Assembly (NCBI GenBank): GCA_031213475.1
Contig: JARUPZ010000026.1
Span: 62,001 to 126,000 of the forward strand
Length of the DNA stretch: 64,000 bases
Direction of reading: 5' to 3'
Source of the DNA: Nereocystis luetkeana
Taxonomy: Eukaryota > Sar > Phaeophyceae > Laminariales > Laminariaceae
Below the pieces are notes generated by a model. That model searched no databases. It was given only the letters and a program-made list of their open reading frames with translations, and was not told the DNA's origin. A program made the translations under genes and the position numbers. Of the stretch, positions 57,001 to 63,960 are shown in pieces (the stretch's first letter is position 1; each line of letters begins with the position of its first letter).

Positions 57001-57001
57001 T
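41570..57001 (-). CDS. 12-exon gene, unknown protein with predicted plastid-targeting presequence
   Basis: Twelve exons on the minus strand (56150-57001, 54373-54463, 53621-53805, 52255-52409, 50493-50571, 48335-48477, 46970-47120, 45489-45677, 44906-45015, 43984-44167, 42790-42960, 41570-41677) join in frame through GT-AG junctions to 805 residues plus stop. The start MPSFRVMSALAVVALTARPA is a signal peptide, followed by ARS-FLGP, like the heterokont S/A-F junction that sends proteins on into the plastid. Residues about 85-275 are Ala/Lys/Gly/Pro-rich and probably disordered. Residues about 285-770 look globular and mostly helical, and the C-terminus is very acidic. I recognise no family and assign no activity. 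Consistent splice phases across all exons make the model strong. The gene is divergent from alpha-SNAP. Confidence 0.85.
42270..42720. repeat. about 82-bp tandem repeat in intron 11
   Basis: About four diverged units contain an AACTTGAAGTTGA-type stretch, a GGCCAAT(C/G)(A/G)AATC motif, CACCTC and CTCCTAA(T/A). A related CTTCAACTTCAACTTCAACG stretch lies at about 42070-42103. Confidence 0.65.
42790..42960 (-). CDS. 12-exon gene, exon 11
   Basis: Acceptor CTCTTAG/GGG. The donor AAG/GTTTTTTT is unusual because the intron starts with a long T-run. 57 codons, phase 0, encoding GWWESLDFLDEDKMADKRMR, EAAVEASKMKDPTLM and an acidic end (EEPEMDDIFTDFLKEEQSK). Confidence 0.8.
43425..43585. repeat. about 35-bp tandem repeat in intron 10
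   Basis: GGTAGCACCTAACTTTTGCC-type units recur about five times (starts near 43430, 43462, 43495, 43515, 43565) with small changes. A poly-G run of about 25 bases lies nearby at 43150-43174. Confidence 0.8.
43984..44167 (-). CDS. 12-exon gene, exon 10
   Basis: Acceptor TTTTTCTCAG/G, donor GAG/GTCCGT (a weak donor). Encodes LDTGEVWRDRLREIVTAPIP, DDYEQLFKEILPSALWNF and SYDLPFVRLKE. Confidence 0.84.
44906..45015 (-). CDS. 12-exon gene, exon 9
   Basis: Acceptor GTATAG/GTG, donor CAG/GTACGG. Encodes VAITDVYDCLVEGTPEAYCM and DNWSQGEDLSFQTY. Two bases of a codon carry over. Confidence 0.85.
45075..45440. repeat. degenerate AAGGTACAGCG array in intron 8
   Basis: Irregular units of 11-18 bp with the core AAGGTACAGC fill most of the intron. 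They are purine-rich on the plus strand. Confidence 0.75.
45489..45677 (-). CDS. 12-exon gene, exon 8
   Basis: Acceptor TGACAG/GCT, donor CAA/GTGAGC, phase 0 at both ends, 63 codons. Encodes VRFLEGSLGLSTTTEVRRFA, FCPQEGISPEELRFRLRSVM and DQLPSKSYHQLQ. A CAGTAGT microsatellite lies immediately upstream of the acceptor. Confidence 0.87.
45678..45765. repeat. CAGTAGT heptamer array in intron 7
   Basis: About twelve CAGTAGT or CTGTAGT units abut the exon 8 acceptor. Read on the minus strand the array gives ACTACTG repeats leading into the acceptor, so it supplies the sequence before the splice site. Confidence 0.88.
46970..47120 (-). CDS. 12-exon gene, exon 7
   Basis: Acceptor TTGTCAG/G after a CTG/TTG-rich stretch. 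The donor CAG/GTATTAGGGTTAGGG runs directly into a telomere-like tract. Encodes EMRQQEVGLHDIFRTMPNPT, LDEERTAAITGSVQAMGLSF and GSNEKLMQ. Confidence 0.87.
47640..47825. repeat. AAGGTCTGTTTCTAGACAGG array in intron 6
   Basis: About eight units of 20-26 bp share AAGGTC(T/C)(G/C) and TTTCTAGACAGGTT; variants include TTTGTAGACAGG. Each TCTAGA forms a small palindrome. Confidence 0.8.
48335..48477 (-). CDS. 12-exon gene, exon 6
   Basis: Acceptor TGTGTAG/GCG, donor CAG/GTTAGT. Encodes AVMFAENRLAPCMGSTVCEE, YAGHDGADAAATWVVLKACV and AEWELRL. Confidence 0.85.
48652..48685. repeat. interstitial telomeric tract in intron 5
   Basis: About five and a half CCCTAA units, the longest such tract in the window, inside an intron and flanked by unique DNA. 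Confidence 0.9.
49370..49515. repeat. TATAGAG/TATAGGGCA array in intron 5
   Basis: AGTATAGAGTATAGGGCATAG units of 7-9 bp submotifs in varying order. The array ends in a GGGTTAGGGTGAG telomere-like tract. Confidence 0.85.
49658..50083. repeat. 12-bp two-variant array with higher-order structure (intron 5)
   Basis: About 36 units of CTGTATATA(C/G)TA without indels. Each unit is one of two variants that differ by C or G at one position, and a single further substitution is seen at about 49974. Read as C and G, the order is GCGCGCCCGGGG CCGCGCCCGGG CCCC GG CCCC GGG, so an 11-12-unit block (GCGCCCGGG(G)CC) occurs twice in succession. Both strands are open through the array only because the period is a multiple of three. 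Confidence 0.95.
50493..50571 (-). CDS. 12-exon gene, exon 5
   Basis: Acceptor TTGCAG/G, donor CAG/GTCAGT. Short exon encoding DRSKLLKGAAICYTKAENTI and TGPFRQ. Phases agree with its neighbours. Confidence 0.85.
51028..51067. repeat. ATG trinucleotide array (intron 4)
   Basis: About twelve GAT/ATG units in a row. Confidence 0.92.
51195..51565. repeat. 9-bp AGCAATCAC array (intron 4)
   Basis: About 40 units of AGCAATCAC/AGCAATCAT/AGCGATCAC keep nearly constant 9-bp spacing. It encodes SNHSNHSNH-like text on one strand and AIAVIAVIA-like text on the other, open on both because of the period. It lies inside an intron, so I do not call it coding. Confidence 0.92.
51985..52190. repeat. about 72-bp tandem repeat, three copies (intron 4)
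   Basis: Units contain GGTGTTATTTTATC(G/A)CACGGG, TGATAGTGTCATAGTC and TATAGTGTTATACGG. The first and third copies also carry GGTGCGATAAGAGGGG, which is missing from the second. Confidence 0.88.
52255..52409 (-). CDS. 12-exon gene, exon 4
   Basis: Acceptor TTCTGCAG/GGG with a good pyrimidine tract, donor GACGT/GTGAGT. Encodes LLPVDEPWNGAKIRPLPEL, FLLANRLHAGNRGLNAITSL and MLKAMSEGD. Leaves two bases of a codon. Confidence 0.87.
52410..53620. other. intron 3 of the 12-exon gene
   Basis: Purine-rich patches (GGGGAGGGGAGGGGAGG at about 52857-52873) and a palindromic TATACCCTGGTATAT at about 53293-53307 are present. No further exon or RNA gene is visible. Confidence 0.6.
53621..53805 (-). CDS. 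12-exon gene, exon 3
   Basis: Acceptor GCACAG/AC, donor ATC/GTGAGT. Completes the split codon (Asp) and encodes MLRYLRDNNLTIDLETMNPV through DLGASPKPSDFAQAMI. This is the start of the conserved-looking globular part. Confidence 0.87.
54373..54463 (-). CDS. 12-exon gene, exon 2
   Basis: Acceptor GAACAG/GTC, donor GCAG/GTCAGT. Encodes VISDLEFSDPEPQVAATEG and an acidic/Gly tail, ending one base into a codon. Confidence 0.8.
54530..55180. repeat. CAAGCACCGGGTATTGGC minisatellite (intron 1)
   Basis: More than thirty diverged units of about 17-20 bp with the core CAAGCACCGGGTATTGG; spacing is slightly irregular. It fills about 40% of intron 1 of the 12-exon gene. Confidence 0.85.
56150..57001 (-). 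CDS. 12-exon gene, exon 1 (residues 1-284)
   Basis: Starts at the ATG at 57001, chosen because the signal peptide follows at once; a frame-open extension upstream lacks such a feature, and a second ATG at 56983 is a possible alternative. Ends GGNTDHEM at ATG/GTGAGG. Contains the presequence, a KKKGGGKKKAAAAAAASKKK patch and long Ala/Gly and Gln/Gly-rich stretches. Phase 0 donor. Confidence 0.85.
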
Positions 57002-57262
57002 CGTGTTTCCGGCCACCTTGAACCTCGACCCTGCTTGATAGCCGAGCGTTTGTGATTGTGACACACACACGCCGATTTCGGGGGGGGACCGGGCGGAAGG
57101 GCCTCCGCGTGTGTGATCAGGCACCCACACCTGGCATGTGCGGTCGAGAGTAGAAAGATTCGTCAAGCTCTTCCGGATCAACGCCACCTGTTAGTAGCTC
57201 TTTCTCTCTGCCCGTCTCTCTCGTTTACTTGCACTCGCATCTCGCACATGAAAAATACGAGG

Positions 57263-57270
57263 TTTTTATA
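57263..57270 (-). promoter_or_regulatory. TATA-like box between two divergent genes
   Basis: Reads TATAAAAA on the minus strand, about 260 bp upstream of the ATG of the 12-exon gene. On the plus strand the overlapping TATAAGATAA is about 395 bp upstream of the alpha-SNAP ATG. The only such motif in the 662-bp intergenic region, so it may serve one or both genes. Confidence 0.45.
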
Positions 57271-57663
57271 AGATAAATTAGCGTGCATGTGTAGGGATTT
57301 CCAAATAATAGTTTCCCCCCCAAAAGCAGGTTTCCGTCCAGTCTGCAGCGTCACGCGTAGAGTTCCTCTCGGCGCCCTGATAGCTGATATTCCAAGCTTG
57401 GCGCAACTCAGTAGCCCGAACTTTTACCTAGCTGACTCCGTGAGAAATTCCAGGCGCCTGCGTGCCGTGCCAGGTGCTGGAGCACCCAAACCAGAGGAGA
57501 GTCTTCGCTTTATTCGCCAACTCATCAACCGCTGCTTGAGGGGCGCCGGCTTTGTCGACTAGGCTCGTTGGCGTGATAGCAGCAGGAGCAACAGCAGCCG
57601 CAGCAACACCCGCCTCGCTCGCTGCACATTACTGTTGACGACAGTGGTGCTAGGCGGGACGCT

Positions 57664-57813
57664 ATGGCTGCATTCGGGGGTGGGCAGGAGGCCAAGGCCT
57701 TGGAGTTCAAGGCGGAGGGAGAGAAGTGCCTCAAAAAGTGGTCTCTTTTCAGCAGCAGCACGAAATACGAGGATGCTGCTGAGTGCTTCGACAAAGCAGC
57801 AAGGTGCTACAAG
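57664..57813 (+). CDS. alpha-SNAP exon 1
   Basis: ATG at 57664 to AAG/GTAAGG. Begins MAAFGGGQEAKALEFKAEGE. Start fixed by the match to family N-termini. An upstream in-frame extension is not supported. Phase 0. Confidence 0.93.
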
Positions 57814-60800
57814 GTAAGGCATGAGACTGCCTGGGATGCTGATACCAGTGCAGTGCCTCCTACCTCCTACTATGTTGCGCCTGTTTTCCTTTGCCTCGCA
57901 GCTTGTGAGGCTATGAAACTTACTGCAGGCCATAGGCAGTTCTACGAAAGTAAATGATTACAAGGACCCATGACGCCGTAAAAAAGAACAACACACCACC
58001 AAAGTTGACCAAAGGTTTTGTTTGACTCGCTTACCTCGCTTCCGTGGCACACCGCGGGGGTACTCACGGCCGTCACTGCTGTCTTCGAGGATACATCCTC
58101 TACCATCCTCTACCATCCTCTACCAGTATGCTCTATTCTCCCCCGAGATTTGAACGGTGCCGCTGGCTATCTGCGCGGCAAAGCAAGCTCGAATTTAATG
58201 CTACTATTACTACCAGGTATTAAATATTAATAATAGACTACCAGGTACCAGGTAGCTGGCAGCTGGCACTCGTTTACAGCAGCATACCCGCAGGTGCATA
58301 ATATTAATATTAATAGTACCTTGGTGTTAGTACGGTCTTACCGTGTACCGTAGCGGGAAGGGGGTGGAAGAGCCTGCTATGTGACCCCGGATCTGAGTTA
58401 CGAGTTGGAAGGAGAGAGAGAGAAGAAGATGTGCGAAGATCATGAATGGGATGAGGAAAAAAAAAAACTGTAGTGGTAAAGAAACAACACAGCTGGTCCA
58501 GGCTGGCTTTCGAATGGGTGCGTTCTACACGAAATTCACAACCAATCCCGAATTTCTTATTTTCCTGTAAATCTCAGCCTGAATTTATGATCGCTTGTTT
58601 TCGTATTTACAGCAGTCGCCCCCGGTGGCTTGGTAGGTGGTCCGCGTGCCTATCAAGATCAATCTCACCGAGTGCATGCTCGTAGGGACTTTTTCTTGCA
58701 TGAAAAAATTGATTAGCGGAAAGCGCTATTAATAGAGCGTGAGTTAGCTACACATTCGATGAAAATTGACGAGCAGTGGGAATGCTGAACCCTATATATG
58801 CGCGACAAAAAAATAAAGGCACGTACCGGGGGGGGAAAGGGACGACACTTGTGACCACGGCTTGTCCAGAAGATCGCCGAGGGGTAAAACCTCCTACGAG
58901 CTAGGCTGGAAAGTAAAAGTGATGTTGAAAAAAAACACACACACACACACACAGTTAAGTGCCCTGCACTGCCGTACATTATCAAGAGTAATATTAATAC
59001 TTTGAGTAAATACGGACCCGCCTACAAGAAGTAATACGAGTACGTATGAGCAAGCCTAAATTAGTACCTCTTCGAGAACCTTGAACATCCTTAGCCCATT
59101 TAAAACCGCAGTCCCGTTTTGGGGACAAACTACTTGAAATTGAAGTGGTTTGTCCCAAATATGGGGCTGTGGTTCTAAAAGGGTTAAGCAAAGGCCACTA
59201 TATAGGATTGGGTGTAGCGATTGCCACTGAGCAAGATTTCTTAACGTCCCCCAGAAGGCGAGGCTATATTGCTGCTACTGCTACGTACTGCTACTTGTAT
59301 TTCATCGGGATTTTATTTTTTTTTACCTGTGCCAATGGAAACGCGAAGTCCAAAAGTTTTTTCTTCAAACATATTGCTTTCAAAGAACGGCCGAAAAAAT
59401 CCTCTTACCGCCGCTGTGGGAAAAAAGAAAAGAAAGTTTTTTTTTTGCCATTCGAGACGCATGGAGAAGTTGTGTCCTCTGTTTTGTGCTCACCAGCGGC
59501 CAATTGTTTTTTCATATTACGTCTCGTCAGCTCCCGCCACATGACACCGGCCATGGTGTGAAGACGGTGACCCTAGGGTGGGTCGGAGCCCCTAACGAGC
59601 GCACTCCGTTCAGAAGTCATGACGCAGTCGTTGGTTTTGTCGATCGATGTCTGTCAAGGACTCGGAATCTCGCCGCTTCGAACCAAAGATCGACCTGAGT
59701 TTTTCTCAAGCCGATGTTGGCCCAACATCGGCCCCAGATTTGCTTTTTTCGGGTTTTTCCAAAAGTTTGGAACTTTCTTTTTGTGTAAAGGTGCCCATGG
59801 GAAGCGTGTTCTAAAAAGCTCCGGAGGGTATCTTTGAAATTCAAAAATTTTATTGACACTTCGCTTTCCCATTGGCTTAGGTCTTTAGCATCACTTTTAC
59901 TTTCCAGCCTAACTCCTGGGAGGTTTTACGCTCAACGAGCTTCTGGACAAGCCGTGGTCACAGGTGTCTACCCCTTCCCCCCTCGGTACGTGCCTTTATT
60001 TTTTGTCGCGCATAGGGTTCAGCATTCCCACTGCTCGTCGATTTTCATCGAATGTAGCTAACTCACGCTCTCGCGCTTTCCGCTAATCCTTTTTTTTTAT
60101 GCAAGAAAAAGCCCCTTCGAGTATGCACTCGGTGAGACTTGAACCCACGAAATTGATCTTGGTAGGCACGCGGACCACCTACCAAGCCACCGGGGACGCC
60201 GGCTATGTTATACGGACGACAATGCTCAATCAAGCTGACGCAGCTATCATTCGATCATTCGGTGCCGAAGTACAGCAGTATGGCAAGCTATAGCAGAGCA
60301 AAGCAGCTGCATAGCGACAAACAAACGGCGAGTGTGATATTGTCGAAAGCGTCTATTATAAGGAAGAGGGCGTAGCTGTGCGGGGATGGGTATCACCGCG
60401 CTGCGCGAGTGTCGCACCTGTGTTGCACTGCCCTCAAATAACGAAAGTGAAGAGCAATCGAATAAACTCCTACAGGTACAGTTGTAGTAATTTGGTTATC
60501 AAGCGGGGATGGGCCAGCGTCAGCCCCTCACAAGGCCTTTTTCGCTGGCGCCATGCTCCCCACTAAAGCCTCCAAGTGGCACACCACGCACGCAGAGTAA
60601 CTCAATCAAGGCATGGTATATATAGCCTTTCCGGTAGCTTTTTGGTGCACAAGTCCTCCTGAAGTTGGATAAAGTCGATTCTCCGCAGCTGGAAGCAGGT
60701 GGCAGCTTCGGTCGAGACAATTTTTACGCTGCCTGTTCATTAGTAGATTGTATTAACGGCCTAGGCCGCAGTGGAAAACGTCGACGAAATCGCCCAGGAC

Positions 60801-63101
60801 TCTTCCTGTGCTCGCGTATACAAGCACGGAAGGTACTATAGGGCGGGAGGCATGGAGATCGATGCTGTAGGCGCCATTATCAGCCTGAAAAGTGTGCATA
60901 AAAAAACAAAGAAATGTGGACTTAATCGCAGTTATTTATTGCCTGCTCTACGCGAGTACTCGTCTATATTTTTTCGATAAAAAAATAATCGCTTTGAGCT
61001 GTGAACGAAATTGCTTGGTTACAGCAGTACTACTGTAGAACTACGACCTGGAACCACATTTTCAATTTTTTCAACGACGAGGCCATGCCCCATAGAGGAC
61101 ATGGAATGTGCTGCCGCTTTGCCACACTGTAGTGAGTGCACCAGAGAGGATGTCGCAGGGCTGGAAACGTTAGGATGAACACTACAGCTGGAGTTGTGGG
61201 AGAATTACGAAATGTCATGCGGACGAAAAAAACAGAGGCAGAGGTGCTTCCAGTTGTCGCCCACACTACTTTTTTGTTAGCAATGCACGCAACAGAGGTG
61301 GTCGTTCGTTCATTGCAAGTCGGACACATCCCATATGTCCGACCATATCCCCTATGATGGGCGTATATCATACCACTCTGTCTCTAGATGTAAGGATATT
61401 TTGTCTGTTAATATTACATGAAGAAGTTCCTTAAATTTGGAGACAGAGTGGTACCATATACTCATACCCCAACAGCCCGGGCTGCTTGGTGTTGGGATGT
61501 TTGAACGCTGTAGTCGTCAAGTACTTGGGGCATGTGTTCGGTCTCAATCCCGACGATAGACCATACACTATTAATAGTATTGTAATAGGAGGCCGGTCTT
61601 CTTTGGGGCGTGCCAAGTGTCAAGGCCTGTTTCGGCCTCAATAACCTACCAGTAGGTTATATTCAGGTGGGAGTTCGACCGATAGAGGCTTTGATGCTCA
61701 ACTTCAACTTGTTAAGATAAGTTGATACATCGGGCGCGCTTGCTCTATACTGCTGCTGTATATTCCATTTTATTGTAAGGCTTTCGTGCATTCGACTTAC
61801 GATGCACCACTCGGTCGCTGAATATATGGGCCGTTATTGCGTTGATATTCTATACAAACGTTCATTGTATTTCGGGACAGAGTGGTATTATTACTATTAA
61901 TACTAATAGTACTAGTAGCAAGAACGAAAGTGCAGGTGACGGCCAGTCAAGGGGTCTAATCGCGGTCACTCACGTTGGAGACCATTTTTTTTGTGCGCAT
62001 CAAGGCCTCTTTGGTCTTATTATACTACGCTTAGTCTAAGGGGCGGTCAGTCAAGGCGTCAAACCACGGTCGCTGCGCAGGAGACCGGGGACACGAACGA
62101 AGCGTCGAAGCATCCCCGCAAGAAGCACGCCTCTAGCGTGTTGGAACCCCTACACCCCGGAGACACGAACAACTCACAACTCGCCCCGGGGAGCGTGTAT
62201 TTCGAGCGCTGTTACGTGTATTGAGGCATTCTACGAAAGAGGCTCACCCTAGTTTGCCTGAGGCCCCTGACCCTAACCCTTAAGGAGCTCCATACCTCAC
62301 CCGAAAACAGACTCCGGCAAACGCCAAATTACATCCTAATGAATAACCCCACGGCCCAAGTACACAAAACGTCATTTTTCGAAACTAGATTGGCATTCCG
62401 ACTTAGGGTTTAGGTTGAGGAACCTTAGGGTTAGTCAGAAAGTATTTGAGAGGGAATGGGCCTCCTCTATCGTAGAACGCGTCTATTGGTTATTGTTCTT
62501 GTGTGCTTGCATTCATGCATTCTTGTGAGTTACCAGGTGTATTACTCTGCGCGTTGTTCGTGTTCACATTCTTGCAACTATACGTTCATGCATTCTTGGG
62601 TTCTCCCGTCCTGGTGTTGTTGTCGTGCGCTCTTATGGTCATCTGTCCTTGCGTCAACGTATTGTTGTGCTATTGTTCTTGTTGGTAGGTCATGATGTTC
62701 ATGGTCGTCTATAATTAGGTTTTTGTGTTGCTGTTTATATGCATTTGTTCTTGAAAAATTGCTGCAATGCTCATTTCCTTTATACGCGTATGTTCTTAGC
62801 GTTATTGTGTAACTTCGTGTGTTCTTACAGGGTATGTTCTCATGCGCATGGGTTCCTGCATCAATTTTGTGTGTTGGTGTGTTCTCCTGCTGTTCTGCGT
62901 AACGTTCTTGTCTTGATGTTATGGTCATCTGTGTATGCGAAGGTGGCAAGGATGATGGAAGAAGCGGCGGATGCCTACGAGCGGGCGGGGCAGCTGTACG
63001 AGCAGTCCAAAAGCAACCACGAAACGGCCCGGGCGTACGTTGAGGCCGCCAAGTGCAGGAAAACCGTTTCACCTGTATCCGCCATCGACGCCTACGGGAA
63101 G
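57664..63101 (+). CDS. alpha-SNAP (SEC17 family), 5' two exons, continues beyond the window
   Basis: Exons 57664-57813 (50 codons) and 62943-63101 (53 codons) join in phase 0 and give the first 103 residues of alpha-SNAP, the TPR-like adaptor that recruits the NSF ATPase to SNARE complexes for disassembly after membrane fusion. The text EFKAEGEKCLKKWSLF and KYEDAAECFDKAARCYK matches the first helical pair, and ADAYERAGQLYEQSKSNHET with ARAYVEAAKCRKTVSP the next. It is closer to alpha than gamma SNAP because of the KYEDAAE..F/L.KAA.CYK start and the short N-terminus. The remaining about 190 residues are not in the window. The 5129-bp intron is packed with SINEs and a MITE. Confidence 0.93.
58338..58470. 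repeat. dispersed tail repeat C, copy 1 (alpha-SNAP intron 1)
   Basis: GTACCGTAGCGGGAAGGGG, AGAGCCTGCTATGTGACCCC, GGATCTGAGTTACGAGTTGG and AGAAGATGTGCGAAGAT..ATGAATGGGATGA lead into an A-run. Near-identical to 63818-63960. It ends in an A-tail like a retroposed element. Confidence 0.85.
58614..58953 (+). mobile_element. tRNA-derived SINE, copy 2 (alpha-SNAP intron 1)
   Basis: Plus-strand copy: head CCCCGGTGGCTTGGTAGGTGG with an A-box-like core. The B-box half is damaged because about 14 bp between ATCAA and TCTCACC are missing. The body and tail match copies 1 and 3, and the element ends in an A-run followed by a CA microsatellite. Likely transcriptionally dead. Confidence 0.85.
59888..60203 (-). 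mobile_element. tRNA-derived SINE, copy 3 (alpha-SNAP intron 1)
   Basis: Minus-strand copy with both promoter boxes: GTGGCTTGGTAGGTGG (A-box-like) and GGGTTCAAGTCTCACC (B-box-like), about 35 bp apart, as in a tRNA gene. The 5' end is near 60203 (GGCGTCCCCGG). It lies opposite to copy 2 about 1 kb away, so the pair can form an inverted repeat in the pre-mRNA. Confidence 0.88.
60204..62223. other. central part of alpha-SNAP intron 1
   Basis: Contains the inverted repeat at 61371-61453 and otherwise no element I recognise. A minus-strand frame at 61030-61371 (113 codons, one CPTC motif) has no further support. Confidence 0.5.
61371..61453. repeat. inverted repeat around GACAGAGTGGTA
   Basis: TACCACTCTGTCTC (61371-61384) and GAGACAGAGTGGTA (61440-61453) are perfect 14-bp inverted repeats with a 55-bp loop. 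ACAGAGTGGTATT recurs at 61876 and at about 25012, so the end motif is dispersed. Confidence 0.75.
62224..62483. mobile_element. MITE family A, copy 5 (alpha-SNAP intron 1)
   Basis: Copy 5: left end AGGCATTCTACGAAAGAGGC, right end CCTCCTCTATCGTAGAACGC. The interior has the CTCCATACCTCACCCGAAAA block, and three telomere-like insertions or changes (CCCTGACCCTAACCC, TTAGGGTTTAGG, CCTTAGGGTTAG), one of them at the same place as in copy 3. Confidence 0.88.
62943..63101 (+). CDS. alpha-SNAP exon 2
   Basis: Acceptor GCGAAG/GTG (a weak acceptor with no long pyrimidine tract), donor AAG/GTAAGC. Encodes VARMMEEAADAYERAGQLYE through VSPVSAIDAYGK. The alignment to the family across the junction is continuous. 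An acceptor at the AAG ending 62950 would disrupt the frame. Confidence 0.9.
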
Positions 63102-63159
63102 GTAAGCTTCGTGTTAATAGTGTCACCTGGTGTCGCTAGTCGCAAGTGCTTAACTAACC

Positions 63160-63180
63160 CTTCCCTAACCCTAACCCTAG
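63160..63180. repeat. interstitial telomeric tract after alpha-SNAP exon 2
   Basis: CCCTAACCCTAACCCTAG lies between two copies of a short GTCGCTAGTCGCAAGTGCTTAACT repeat (63133-63156 and 63186-63209), as if it had been inserted with a local duplication. Confidence 0.75.
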
Positions 63181-63379
63181 CAGCCAGTCGCTAGTCGCAA
63201 GTGCTTAACTTATGCAGGGCTTTCAATGGAGAGGTGGCTGTCTATATGACACCGGTCGGTGCTAGATGTTCAGGTATTACCACTATCTATTATTAGTGCT
63301 TGGGTATAGTTACGGCGGTGCGGACGGCCCTACTAATTTGAGTTTCGTTGTCTGTGGGAACGCTCCACACTTCGGGCAT

Positions 63380-63635
63380 ATCATGATATATCTATCTACC
63401 TTCAGATAGATCATCTAGATTGTAGCCTGGTGTTACGATACGCTGTGGTGTGTCCAACCCAGGAAAATTACGCTATCTCGTGCAGATGCTACGGCTCCCA
63501 CCTGGCAACCCGAGCTACAGTAGATCATACAGGATCATACAGATCTGGGACCTGTTTAGTATCTGCCCTGAAATATCTGGGTAATGAAGTGGCAATGATC
63601 TATCTCATCTATCTGATCTGTAGATGATGTGTCCC
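63380..63635. repeat. dispersed repeat B, copy 2
   Basis: Diverged partner of 35505-35760. GATATATCTATCTACC..AGATAGATCATCTAGAT at the left end and ATCTATCTCATCTATCTGAT at the right end are partly complementary, so it may be a foldback element. Confidence 0.5.
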
Positions 63636-63744
63636 ATGTAGGGAAAGCTTGTTCGGTTTACAGTACCAACTTTTGTCTCCGACGCCATCTACATTATTTG
63701 CAAAAATAAAAAAAGGGATTCAATTGTTGAGAGCGCCTTGCAGC

Positions 63745-63928
63745 GTGGGTAGGCACAATTCGATGCGAGTCGACGAGGGAAGAAAAGGCTGAAATCTTCT
63801 CGCGATAAAAAATGAAGGCACGTACCGTAGCGGGAAGGGGAGAGAAGAGCCTGCTATGTGACCCCGGATCTGAGTTACGAGTTGGAAGGAGAGAGAGAAG
63901 AAGATGTGCGAAGATAATGAATGGGATG

Positions 63929-63959
<31 letters not shown>
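63745..63959. repeat. dispersed tail repeat C, copy 2, with long A-tail
   Basis: Starts with a head unlike the tRNA SINE, then shares CGCGATAAAAAATGAAGGCACGTACCG with the SINE body, then the tail found at 58338-58470, and ends in an A-run of about 31 bases (63928-63958). It looks like a mosaic SINE with a recent tail. The flanking DNA at the window end is GC-rich and unrecognised. Confidence 0.8.

Positions 63960-63960
<1 letters not shown>

Noticed and set aside
61030-61371. Minus-strand frame of 113 codons with a CPTC motif, considered as a zinc-binding transposon protein.
   Set aside because: One Cys pair only, no partner residues, plus strand equally open, and it lies in the alpha-SNAP intron.
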